Assembly: GCF_949628265.1 (NCBI RefSeq)
Contig: NC_088789.1
Coordinates: 33,721,883 to 33,785,882 of the forward strand
Length of the DNA: 64,000 bases
Source of the DNA: Cloeon dipterum
Taxonomy: Eukaryota > Arthropoda > Insecta > Ephemeroptera > Baetidae
Reading direction: 5' to 3'
Shown here piece by piece: positions 23,761-34,452 of the stretch. Every line of letters begins with the position of its first letter. The first letter of the stretch is position 1. The notes beneath the pieces were generated by a model. The model searched no databases and was not told the DNA's origin. It was given only the letters and a program-made list of their open reading frames with translations. The position numbers and the translations under genes were made by a program.

Positions 23761-24213
23761 AAAGTAAAAAATCTGCCGTTATTAGTTCAATAATTTCTTG
23801 CGAAAAAAATAGATATTTTTTTAGAACATTTACTTTTGCTTGTGTTATATACCACTTTTTTGTTACAAAAGGCGGCAAAAGTATCGCTGTCACAAAAAAT
23901 CTTTGATATCGCGCGAGTCTCTCTACTTGGGGCAAAGTTCAAAAATTTAACTACGCAAAAAGAAGCCGATAATCGTTACGTATCAATCAGCATCATTCGC
24001 AGTCACTGCGGCTCTCTCGCTCTCTTCACAGTTGCTCCGAAACGCCAGCACAACTTGAAATAAATACATTTCAAAGGTAAATCTATTCAAATTTGTTCGT
24101 ACCGATTTATCAAATTTACACGTACAATTTTTAAACCCGTATTTTTATTTGTTCCTTAAATCTTTTTTTTAAAACCGCAAATATTTTTGCAGGTCGATTT
24201 TCCGTCTCTGGAA
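23761..24213 (+). promoter_or_regulatory. 5' flank of the intact yellow-like gene
   Basis: This region includes CAGTCACTGCGGCTCTCTC and TTGCTCCGAAACG at about 23999-24045, a likely 5' UTR or promoter area. A diverged copy lies at 52740-52835. A 3' splice-site-like TTTTTGCAGG at 24184 suggests a 5' UTR intron. No coding content. Confidence 0.4.
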
Positions 24214-25276
24214 ATGAATTTGTCCTCCTTAATAATCGGGACGCTGCTGTTCGGCATGTCCGCGGCCTTCTCTCGAGTCTACGAGTGGAACGAAACCCAA
24301 TTTTCCAAAGAAGCGCCTTCCAGCATGGTTCTTTACGGCGACAGGATTTTCTTCGGCTTTCCGAACAATAGTTCAAGCGGAACTAAAGCTCGTTTGACTT
24401 TCGCGCGGCTGCCTGGCGGTGACAAGAGCAACCCTTCCCCTCGATTTCACCCTCTTCAGGAGGAGGTGGAATGATTTTAATTCAAAATTTCCTGTTGTTT
24501 AATTTTTATTTCCGCAGATTGGTGAAAATTGCGACGCAGTGCAGAGCGTGATTGACCTAAAAACGGACGAATTGGGCCGGCTGTGGGTGCTGGACGGAGG
24601 TTCTCGAAACTGCCCACTGACCTTTCGGATTTTCGACCTGAAAAACAACGACTCCCTTTTGCTCGTGCACCCTCTGGCGGGAAACCCGAGGAATATAGTC
24701 ACGATTGCTGATGTGTTTGGCGACAAAGTGGCCGTCGTCTCGGAATGGACTGGAAAATTTTTCTATTTTGTTTTAAATGAAAACAAGACGGTACCGTCCT
24801 CTGATCCGATGACTGACCCTTCGTATCAGGGTCAGGGAATCAAGGACCTGGCTTGGATACTCATTTCGCCGCAGAAAGGTCTGTTTGGTTACGCGTGCAG
24901 CTTCCAGTGCCGGGAAGTTTTTCTCGCTGACGATTCCACGACGCCAACCACCGTCACAAAAATTGGCACTTTGTCTTCCGAATCGAAAGGGATGCTCATC
25001 GACAGCAAGGGAGTTTTGTACTTTGTCCACGAGACGGAGAAAAGGGTTACCGCTTGGGACGCGAAAGGTCCGTTCAAGGAGGAGTTACTGCACAAGGTAA
25101 ACACCCTTAAAAATGGTTTAAATATAAAATACGAATCGATGTTTCAGTTCGAGACGGACGTGGACTCGATTAATTTTGCCCTGGACCGTGCTGATAACCT
25201 TTGGCTGCTCTCGCACGACGCAAGCAGCCGCGTTTTTCTTCTCAAAGGCGAATACAAGTCAAGCGCAAACAATTAG
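24214..25276 (+). CDS. Yellow/MRJP-family secreted protein (319 aa)
   Basis: Three exons (24214-24465, 24518-25096, 25148-25276) join in phase 0. The product starts with a hydrophobic signal peptide. It then shows Yellow-family features: a VYEWNETQF opening, GRLWVLDGG around residue 105, VVSEWTGKFF, LFGYACSF, the SKGMLIDSKGVLYF strand and a final NLWLLSHDAS. Length is a little short for the family (usually about 380-450). Yellow proteins are secreted beta-propellers, some acting in pigmentation; this member cannot be assigned to a named branch. It lies tail-to-tail with copy C. ATTAAA at 25390-25395 may be the poly(A) signal. Confidence 0.85.
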
Positions 25277-26072
25277 GCAAACAACAAATAGCACAACCTT
25301 GATGATCCATTGCGATTCTCCTGGCTGTATTTGATATAATTCTTGATTTTCATAATGGTTTTCGTTTTTTATGTTGGTTTTTTTTTCAAATTAAAACACA
25401 GTTAATGGGAAACTTGAGAGTTTTTCTTTCTTAAATATAACATATATTTCAGTGGACATAAATATTAAATAACAGATTTTTTAATCGTTTGCTTGACCTT
25501 AACCTACCAACACACTCTCTCTGAGGATGAATGCCTTTATAAAAAAATCTCTCGCGGCACAAGGTCGTCGCTCTTTCTCACTATCAGCGCTGCCGCCGCC
25601 GCCTCAACAAACGCTCTAATTCGTCAACAGCCTGCTCTCGTTTCGCCGTGTCTGACGATTTATTTTACTCGCCAGTAAACAGTAAACAGGCAGAAAAATT
25701 TTGGAATTAAAAATATTAGAAATTTACACGAATAAAACAGAACGTGAAGTTAATCTCAAGAGATTCAATTAGTTTTGACTTGTTAAAGTGTGCGCATATG
25801 CAAAGTGTAAAAAGGTCTAGATATAAAAATTGTATGCACCTCTTTCTGCCACGAAATTAACTATACTAAAATAAAAAAAACATATATATTACTTTTTATT
25901 AATTTATTTGTTCAAAATGAAGGTAGATCAACTCTTTGACAGAATAAAATATAGAATTTTAAATAGCCAAAATTCAATATTGCAAACTGACACTCTCTGC
26001 TTTCACAAAAAGAAAACTCAAAAGTGGTCACCCAAAAAGAAAAAAATAGTGCTCATCTTGACAAATTTTTTT
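25277..26072. other. shared 3' region of the yellow gene and copy C
   Basis: The first part matches the flank after the 14325 pseudogene. The second part is the copy C 3' UTR, with an AATAAA on the minus strand at 25895-25900. The tandem-unit junction between yellow and CTLD genes lies near 25800-25860 and recurs, changed, before copies D and E. Confidence 0.5.
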
Positions 26073-29000
26073 CTAGGGTTTCTCGCAGATATACGTCTGC
26101 ACATCGGAAACCACTTTAGAAGGGTCAGGGTACACTGCTCCGGTGACTACGGTCTTAGCAGAGGTCTTGGGGTCATTTATTTCCACTGGGTAGGTATAAA
26201 TTATGCTATGTATCGTTCTGAGGTACGTCGGACCGCATTGGTATCTTGAAGCCGCTTCATACAAGGCATCCGGCAAAAGGGTGCGGCTGCGACACCACAC
26301 CTCGTGCGTCTGGTTGATGAATTCTGTCTCGCCCAACATCATTTTAGAATAGCCAGCTGCACCAAATACATGAATTTAAATTCCTTATCAACATCGTGTG
26401 CGTCAATTTGTGAAACAAAAGAAGGTTTATAATTTTTGTGTTGATCTTCCTGGACAGTGAAGTTTAAAATATTTGAAACAAATATGTGAAAAATCGTTAT
26501 ATTTGTAAAAGTTAATTTAATTTTTAAGAAAATAACATGGAATACCAAAGTTTGCTGTGAGTAATACATAATCTGCAAGCGTCTGAGGTTCTACGAGATT
26601 CATTCCAAGTTCGCAGCAACGAGTGTAGGCAATATATGGAGTCTAAAATTGCAAGAGCGTAAAGTTCAACAGCCAAATATGGTGAAAATATTATTTACAA
26701 GAATTGCGTTCGGATCATATGCAAAATAAAATATCCTGTTGTCAACCGTCTTGAAATTTCCCGGTTTGTCTAAATTGTTGATTTGTAGAATTAGAATTAT
26801 TCATTCCCACTAGAAACCACATTTTTTATTCCAATCTATTACTAAGGGTCAAAATGGGTGTGGTATGGTGACGCGAGAGCAGACCTGCCAGAGGCGCAAA
26901 AAGCGAAACGCACGTTTTTCTGGCGCGCACTAATGTTCTATATTATCATATCTATTTTGACCCTGAGGAATATGGATTGGAGCAGACGAAATTATAGTTT
27001 CAGTAGAATTTCAAAGAATTAATTACAAGCCCCAGTATAATTGGTCAAGTCGATCAAGGTTTGCTACAATTTAAAGAAAATCATAAATGATATGACCTGA
27101 AAACTAATAAATGAATTTACATTTTTTACGCAAGGTAAAGTGTTCGAAAGCCAACAAGTTCGGCGCACCGGAACACAAGGAGTTGGTGGTATCAGCTTTA
27201 AGAAGAAAAAATTTCAATCCTTCAATTCTTGTGGCAAGTGTATAGTGATAGTGATCAGTGATAAAATTTTAATTTGCGGCTCAGTACGGCGTGATATTAC
27301 TTTGCAAAGGATCGTTTTAGCTTTATTTTGCTAGTACTGTTCGCCATTTCTTGCTTTTAAAATTTCCATTCAATGTGTATTTATTTTATTGACTATTGCA
27401 AGAATAATGCTGTTGAAACAAGAATACTAATTAATTTTTAAATCAAACCATTGTCTGGTTATCGAAGTTGTAGGTGATGATTTTTGAGACCAAATTTGGC
27501 GCTTTTTCCTGGCCACACTTGTAAGTTTCGTGGGCAATCACACACTCGTCGTCTGATTCTGTTTTAAAAATTAATTTCTGGCATTTAATTATTTGAAAAT
27601 AGACATACTGATGCCGCTGCATTGATCGTAAGCCACAAATCCTGTTTCCAATTCCACGGGGTCCTCCTGGGACACGAGTTCTATTTGTCGCAGCGTTGCT
27701 AAGGCTTCCAATCCCCCAATGCCGAACTAAAGGATAATAATTATTACGAGCCTGTTATACAAATATGATTTAAAACTGTTATTTTCAGTAAAGCAAGAGC
27801 GTATTAAAAATACGAAAGATATATTTTAATACCATTCCAATTTCCACTCCGACGCATTTCAAGAAGCACTAAAAATGCATATTTTTATTAATGGATTGAA
27901 ATGTTCACTAATTTCTGTCCAACCTTCAAATTTTGCGAAATAGTTGCCGCGAGAAAAGCGCTCACGTTCATAAGAAGATCGATTTGTTCTGCATGAAATT
28001 AACTTCCCGTTTAGCCATTCTAAACAAAATGATTTTCGGGCATTTACCAATTGTGATGTCCCAAGTTTCTGCACATTCGGTCTGCATGGCCCTTCCGAAG
28101 GTACCCTTCTTCCTCACTTCACAGAGAAAGCTCTTGTTTTGGGCGCAGTTATCGGTGGCCAGCAACGTGGATCCATTCCTCACTTCGAGATAAACGCAGT
28201 CCAGGCCGGGTTTCGGGTGTCCCTCCTTCCAATTGAGCTCAGGGTGGACGAAGTCCCGGCTCAGGGTGCACCAGCGGAAGTTTGAGTCACACCCCAGATC
28301 AGTGCCGGAGAGCCAGTAGTCTCCAAAGGTCGCCGGAGCGAATTCTTGAGTGGTTTTTATATTAAACCTTATTTCGTCACGCTTTTAGATTTCTTTCTTA
28401 CTTGAGACTATTCTGGAAAAGCAACTCGACTTTCCCGCCGATTCCATTGAGGTCAGAGTAAGGCCAATTTCACAGCAACTGTTACGGGCGTTTGTCCAGT
28501 TTGACTGTTGTCATTTTTTTATAATTTTTCAACTATTAAAAATTATTTGATGTCTCACAAATTTAGAATTGTAAATCAGAAAGTTCCGACCACATCCATC
28601 GTACCAGAATCCATAAGAGAAATAGTCTTGATATCAATACAGAATTACAAGGTTTATTTTTAACAACAGGAAGTAAACTATATACCCTTTAAAATTGGCC
28701 GATTCGAAGAGTCCGGGCTAAATAGGACATCCTAGATTTTAATTTAATGCTAAGTTTATCCATTCATCTTTTAAAGATATAGTTTCTACATTTCTTTTGC
28801 ACTTATCTGTTGGGCAGGAAGAAACGCAAGGTTTTGGGGTGGTTTTTAGAGCGCTCTGAAATTTTAAATCCTAATTTCTTGGGCCGAAATTAATTTCAAG
28901 TCTTTACCTTGCACGCGAAAATTAATTTATTGGAACAGCTGCGGTCTGTCATGAAGGCCCCTCTAGTAGGCAAGTTAAAGCGGAAATGCACGCAGCTCTC

Positions 29001-31983
29001 GTTGCCTCCTTTGTTGTCGGGCTGAGAGGGTTCCCAAACAAGACCCTTTGCGAAAACCTTTGGTCCATTGGGCTCGCACCACGACCACTGCTTAACAGGC
29101 GCCCCCTTCCACGTGCCACTGGTCCAGTAGTTGAAATTCGCAGTCCAGTTGTCTGAAATTCCAAAATATTTTCATGGACCATGTATTAAATTAAAGGTCT
29201 AACCTTTATTTGCCACGGTCATGGCAGTAAGGCCCAATTGCTCAGCTGCGTTGTCGATATTTAGCGTCTCCATTCCCAAAGCGCAACATTGGTGGTAACT
29301 GTTTAACCACGTCATCTGTCAAGCAAAAAAATCAGACTTTGGAGCAATGCGAGACTCGGATACAAACTGGTTTGTTCCCCAAGAGATAGGTGTAGTTGCC
29401 GATGTCAACCCAAATTCCGTAGGATTTTTTGTCTCCATATTTAATTAAATTATCTTTTGATCACTCTTAAAAATGCTTTTATACCTTTTAAATTTCCTGA
29501 GGAGTCAAATAAGGAGTTCTGAAATGGAACAGACTTAACTAAATGAATATGTGTTTATGTTTTGTAAACCGAACGTTTCGGTTGCAGATCTTTGGGCAGT
29601 CGACGGAATACTGGCAGATGAAGGGCAGGGCGTCGTCGCACTTTTTGTGCACCAGGCCCTGTTTCGAGGATTCTGAGGATAAAGAAACGGCCAGACATCG
29701 CTCCGTGGCAGAAGGGATCGTGTTTTTGGGCGGCAACCAAAGTTTTTCCGATTCGATTAGTTCTTTCGACATATCGAAGCCCGTCGAGCACCAAGCGTAC
29801 TTTTTTTCCACATTGCAGTTTTCATCTTCGTTTGAGCCGCTCGTCCAGTACGTTTTGGCTTCATTGAGAGTATTAATAATGTTCACGTACCAAAGGCTAT
29901 AGATTTAAAACCTTCAAAATTGTTCATGCATTCCAATCCCTCGAGAGATGTGACGGTCAAAAGAGTCATGCTTAGCGCCTTGCATCGCAATGCTGCTTCA
30001 TTTCTCGTTGCCTGATTTTGTATTTAAAAATCATCGCGAATTAGAATAAAAAATCTTACTGTAGAGCTTGAAACAAAATACTCCAATTCACAATTTGATG
30101 TTTTCTTCGTGCCTTTTGCTGCGTTTATTTTAAGATTAGATGTGATTTGTTATTTTGTAAAAAAAAACTACTTTCCGGCTCTCCTGGGGTTGGATTATTC
30201 TAAATATAAGAAATGAATTAAGCTAGGATATTTGCTGCTGTATGGAGATTGAAATGTGGAATAGTAGCCGATTTCATACGGATGAAAATTTGGCCTACCG
30301 CGTGCCGTGGAAAACAGTTACTTTTTAATCTTCAAGCCAGAAATTGAATAAAATATCTTTTCTGTCTGATCCTTAGCCATCGAAATCTACTTTAAAATTT
30401 AAAAATTCAAAGCACCGATTTTGGCGGCGAGCAAAATCACTCTATGAAGGGACCGATAAATTGTTTCTGTGTAGGTTCGAAGAGTCCGAGACAGAATGGC
30501 AAAAATGGTCCATGAAGGAAACCATTCGCCCGCTCCTAATCCCAAGTCGCGGACTGACTTTATTCTCGTCAACTACGGTCGGAAAAAATGTCCAATCTGG
30601 TCCTCTGGTGTCTGGCAATTTTTGGACCGTTCGCGTTCGACTGCGGGAGCGTAATTAACACCGTTCATTATGTTGTTTTTACAGTGCCACATTTTCCAAC
30701 CTTGTCTCTTATTAATTTTTCTATCTATCGCTGTGTCGCTCCCATCTCCTATCTCGATTTATATTATAGCACTCTTTGCTAAGGTTTATACCAAAAGGCA
30801 CTATATTATATGCATGGTAACGGTTTTTACGTTTCGGCATGTTGAGTAAATCGGCCAACTAACCCTTTTCGTTCCTTCAGGATTTAATTGATGGCTCAAA
30901 TCAAGAATAAAGAATATATAACATACCGCAAGAAAATTTTTGTACTCTGCACAAGATAAACTGCACGGAATTGGCTGGAATTTTCTTCTGTTAAATTTTC
31001 CTTTTGGTTTTAAGAAAGAGATTATAAACGGACTGTGGTTGTTGTTGTTGTTGTCCTTAGCGTAGTTGTCGTCGTAGGCGTAGTTGCTGCCATTCTGGGC
31101 ACTGTTGTTGTTGTTGTTGTCCTCATAGTGGGCGTGGTTGTTGTCATCCTTTGGGATGATGTTGATGATAGTGAAATAATTCCATCTTTTGATGAAATCG
31201 CATCAATTGCAGTTGTCTTCTGGAAAACCTGCGTTGATGAAAAGTCCGCATCGATCAAAGGAGTCGTCGATTTGGTGCCATCTTGCGCCATTTCGGTCGC
31301 TTTCATCGTGACGTCAGTTTTAAGGTCGTTTGTGGCCTCAACCGGCCCGTCAGGTGCAACATCTGTCCCATCAAGGGGGCTAGGAGTGGAATCGTGACCT
31401 AAATTTTCGTCCGCTTGAGCATCGAATTTTATTCGCATTTTTATTTTACTCGCTGCCGTGATGGCATCCGTTTGTGCCGCTGACGATGGTTCACCGTCAG
31501 AGCTTCCTGTCATCATGGCTGCCATCGTTGCCGTTGGCAACGCGAACGTTGCTGTCAGAATGCTGTCGGTCTGCTTTAAAACACAATTTAACTTGATTTC
31601 AAATTTTCCTTTAATGCGTATACCGTGCTGGTTGGAGTGGTCTTTTTTACTGTAGCATTTGCGTTTCCATGACATTTTTTAAATCCGCAACACTTGATGA
31701 TGTATTTTCTCCGAAATTTGTTTTGCAGAAGAGATTTTGGGATTTTAATAGGACCTGTTTGAAATTTAGGTTACTTAAATTCTTTTTCAACTTAAAACCT
31801 ACCAGAATCTTGTTTGTTAAATGTGATTTTGATGGTTTTGATTTTGCTTCCCTATATATAACTCTCATTTTAGGCAAAAATCGATACCAAATATTAATTA
31901 AGGAGTGTACTTACTGGTTTTTTTGCATGCCCTGTTGTCTGAACAATTACAATCACTAGCAACGTCCAGAAGCCGAAATTCAT
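26073..31983 (-). CDS. copy C: secreted mucin-CTLD3-OBP-CTLD protein (1042 aa)
   Basis: Exons in order of translation: 31983-31915, 31851-31803, 31754-31624, 31570-31450, 31398-31034, 30199-30172, 30112-30060, 30011-29912, 29858-29575, 29518-29485, 29432-29368, 29315-29204, 29152-28908, 28855-28790, 28731-28686, 28626-28559, 28504-28402, 28344-28048, 27988-27924, 27868-27833, 27726-27609, 27558-27449, 27195-27121, 27063-27027, 26769-26699, 26642-26546, 26356-26073. Every exon is open and in phase, so this copy is intact. Domains are as in copy A; CTLD2 keeps QPDN. Intron 4 (51 nt) is a multiple of three without a stop, so its retention would only add 17 residues to the stem. The other copies have 52-55 nt there and would shift frame. 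Confidence 0.88.
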
Positions 31984-32067
31984 TGCTTCTGCCGCATTGA
32001 TCACTTTTTGCAAACTAAAATTTTCACTCTGCGTAGAGTATGGCTATACGATTTTCGAGTCTGTTTC

Positions 32068-32089
32068 ATTGACGTCGCATCCTGTTTCC
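32068..32089 (-). promoter_or_regulatory. conserved upstream element of copy C (CRE-like)
   Basis: On the minus strand the block reads GGAAACAGGATGC then GACGTCAAT, about 85 bp upstream of the copy C start. TTGACGTC is retained but the 3' end differs from the other copies. Confidence 0.35.
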
Positions 32090-32359
32090 TATTTCAAAAA
32101 ACGAATATCGTCAACTCTTGCTGTACATTTTTTAACTGTGGTGGACGATTTTAAAGATATTCAGCGCATCAATATCATCATTTTCTGCTCCAATTTTTGC
32201 ACTGCCTTTAAATAATCCGTATTATTGCAGCTTGTACATCATTTCTTAGTCTTGTACTTTTTTTAAATTTAAATTAATGCATCTTTATAAGTTGTCAACA
32301 TCATTTAAGAATTAATAAATTGTTATTTTTTACGACGCTTTTCTGTTCTCGTTTTCAGC

Positions 32360-32510
32360 GGCTTTGATTTTTCTGTCGCTGACATCCGTTGTCGAAGAAC
32401 CATTTGCGTCAGCAGCAGCGCTGTATGCTTTCTAGGCCGCGTCGGTTTCACCGGAAAACAAAGGCCTGCTGACTGACGCATTCAATATTCTCGGAAATTT
32501 GTTTAGCTGC
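32360..32510 (-). promoter_or_regulatory. conserved distal 5' block of copy C
   Basis: This is the equivalent of the block upstream of copy B. It holds TTCTCGGAA (32488-32496, TTCNNNGAA) and GACATCCGTTG. It lies about 380-530 bp from the start codon. Confidence 0.3.
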
Positions 32511-33139
32511 TGTTTGACGTCATCCGCTGTAGTTTTGCCTTTTTGCTCTAGTGGTTGCTAGGCACTAGTGCGTTCATCGGGCACAATTTTTGCTGCCCGA
32601 GTGGAACCCGATTTTTAAACTCATCTGATTGCTTGAGCGCGCCTGCTGGACCAGATATTCAAGGCCTTTTTTACATTTAATGCATTTTAATATCAGCGGT
32701 ATTTTAATTTGCATTTTATTTCTTTTAAATTGTCAATTTTTTTTCAAATACATGCGTGGTTTTGTCATTTTTTTATTTTTCTCGTCAAAATTTGTAAATT
32801 ACTCTGAATAAAACCTAAAAATTTGTAGTTTTCCTATCCTGACTGTGGGAAAAACCCCTAAGTTGGCTTACAGCTTGAACAATGTAACAGAGAGCAGTGG
32901 CAGAGGAAAGGCGCTCGTTTACTATCAAAATTGTAGCTATGGGGATGAAAGGGGATGAGGGTAAGCACCCCCTAAACACTTTGGCTGTTTAGCGGAGGTC
33001 GAGGCGAGTCTAACGATGGGTATTGTTTGCAATTCTGTTGGTTAGAACCTAAGATTTGGAGGTGCTAAAAACCAAAGAAGTCGAAAAATATCATTTTTTT
33101 TAAAGAAACAGTCGCATTTAATATGGTAAATTTTGTGGA
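32511..33139. repeat. AT-rich flank with half of a foldback-family repeat
   Basis: About 32830-33080 resembles one arm of the element at 23020-23760, with GGCGAGTCTAACG and GGTTAGAACCTAAGATTTGG. A similar segment sits about 800 bp upstream of copies D and F, so it travelled with the duplicated 5' flank. Confidence 0.5.
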
Positions 33140-33580
33140 TTTTGCGGTTTTTGGACCAAAACCGCAACCGCACAATGCTCTGCTGGTCAATTTTCCGTCT
33201 CTAAACATGAATTAATAATTGAATAGAGGTCTAAAAAGCAGCGTGTAGGGCCACAGCTCACTGCCTGTCCGCGCCATACTATATTATTTATTCCTTTTAG
33301 CAAAAGGTATGCAACCTGCACGTCTCCTATGAACACGTGTTTGCATAAGTTTTTCATAATATTGTTAAAGACATTTTATTAAAAAATTATTGAATTATTT
33401 CTAAATGATCAAGTTTTATTTCTCGCACTGAAATTATGGGAATTTCTATTTTCTAATAATTTAATCGTGATTCATGCATGACTTTGCTCCGATCGCTGCC
33501 CTGACTAATTCGAAGTCCTTTTGTCCTTCTTCTTCTCAAAGGCGAGCACAATTCAACCTCAAACAACAATGTTAGTTTTT
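33140..33580. pseudogene. rearranged yellow remnants, two families, one inverted
   Basis: At 33155-33222 the sequence matches the start of the 24214 yellow-like gene (GGTCAATTTTCCGTCTCT with an ATGAATT). At about 33225-33525 it matches, on the minus strand, the last exon and 3' flank of the 53741 gene; the stretch GGGCAGCGATCGGAGCAAAG reads on the minus strand at about 33483-33502. At about 33530-33575 it returns to the plus-strand 3' end of the 24214 type (CTTCTCAAAGGCGAGCAC). The gene body is gone, so this is a deleted gene with an inverted piece of a second gene in place of the body. Confidence 0.6.
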
Positions 33581-33589
33581 TAAATAAAA

Positions 33590-34192
33590 TAAATTAGAAA
33601 ATTCCTCCTAGAAAATAGTCACGTAATCAGTTCAGGTTAATTATCAGCGGTTTTATTTTATTTTCTCCTCTTGGCTGCGATACACAGAAGCTTGCAGACG
33701 AGCTTTAAAGCTCCAATTAAAAATAATTTGAATTTCAACAGCTTAAAATAGTAAAATTCAAGAAAATATTAATGGAACAGAATTTTTTAATTGAATAAAT
33801 GATTAAATTAATACGTCACAGCACTGCACCTGCACCGCACAGAGATAAAAAACAAATATTGCTTTTCATTTCATGAAACATTTAATTTTTATCACTCTTC
33901 TGCTGACAGTCGTCACTGCCGAGCGTTCAAAAGAACGCAATTAAATATTTTTTAACCCTTTCTAGACCTGAACAAATTTTTCTGCAAGACGAATCCGTTT
34001 TCCCTGCTGTTTTGCGCGGTGCTAATGCTGCCATTTGCCATTTAGCTCGACTTCCGGTTTTTCCGCAATCGGGAAAGGGTGGTTTTCAAGCTGTCGCAGG
34101 GTGACAAAGCCTCCCCAAACTCACCCCTTGTGCCTACGAGCATCGCTGTGGACGGAAAAAGGGTGTTCTTGGGCCTCGTGAACGCCGGAAGT
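33590..34192 (+). pseudogene. yellow-like 5' flank and exon 1 remnant
   Basis: 33590-33990 matches the upstream flank (53340-53740) of the intact gene at 53741, and 33996-34192 matches its exon 1. The start codon is changed (ACGAATC instead of ATGAATC), a TAG appears where the intact gene has TCG in CCATTTCGC, and similarity ends abruptly near 34192 before any splice donor. It is non-functional. Confidence 0.75.
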
Positions 34193-34452
34193 CTTTAGAT
34201 ATCTAAGTTTTAAGCCTCTTTCTACCCCCAAAATTAACTATTCTAAGATAAAAATATTACGTACTTCTTTTTATTAATTTATTTGTCCAAAAACAAGTTT
34301 CTGCAATGTTGATCTTTGATAGAAAAAATATGAAATTTTAAATAGAACTCTCTGCAATCACAATAAGAAAACTTTAAAGTGGTCACCCAAAAAGGAAACA
34401 ACGAAAAAACAACGTGCTCTTCTTAATTATTTTTTTTTGATTCCATTTTTTT

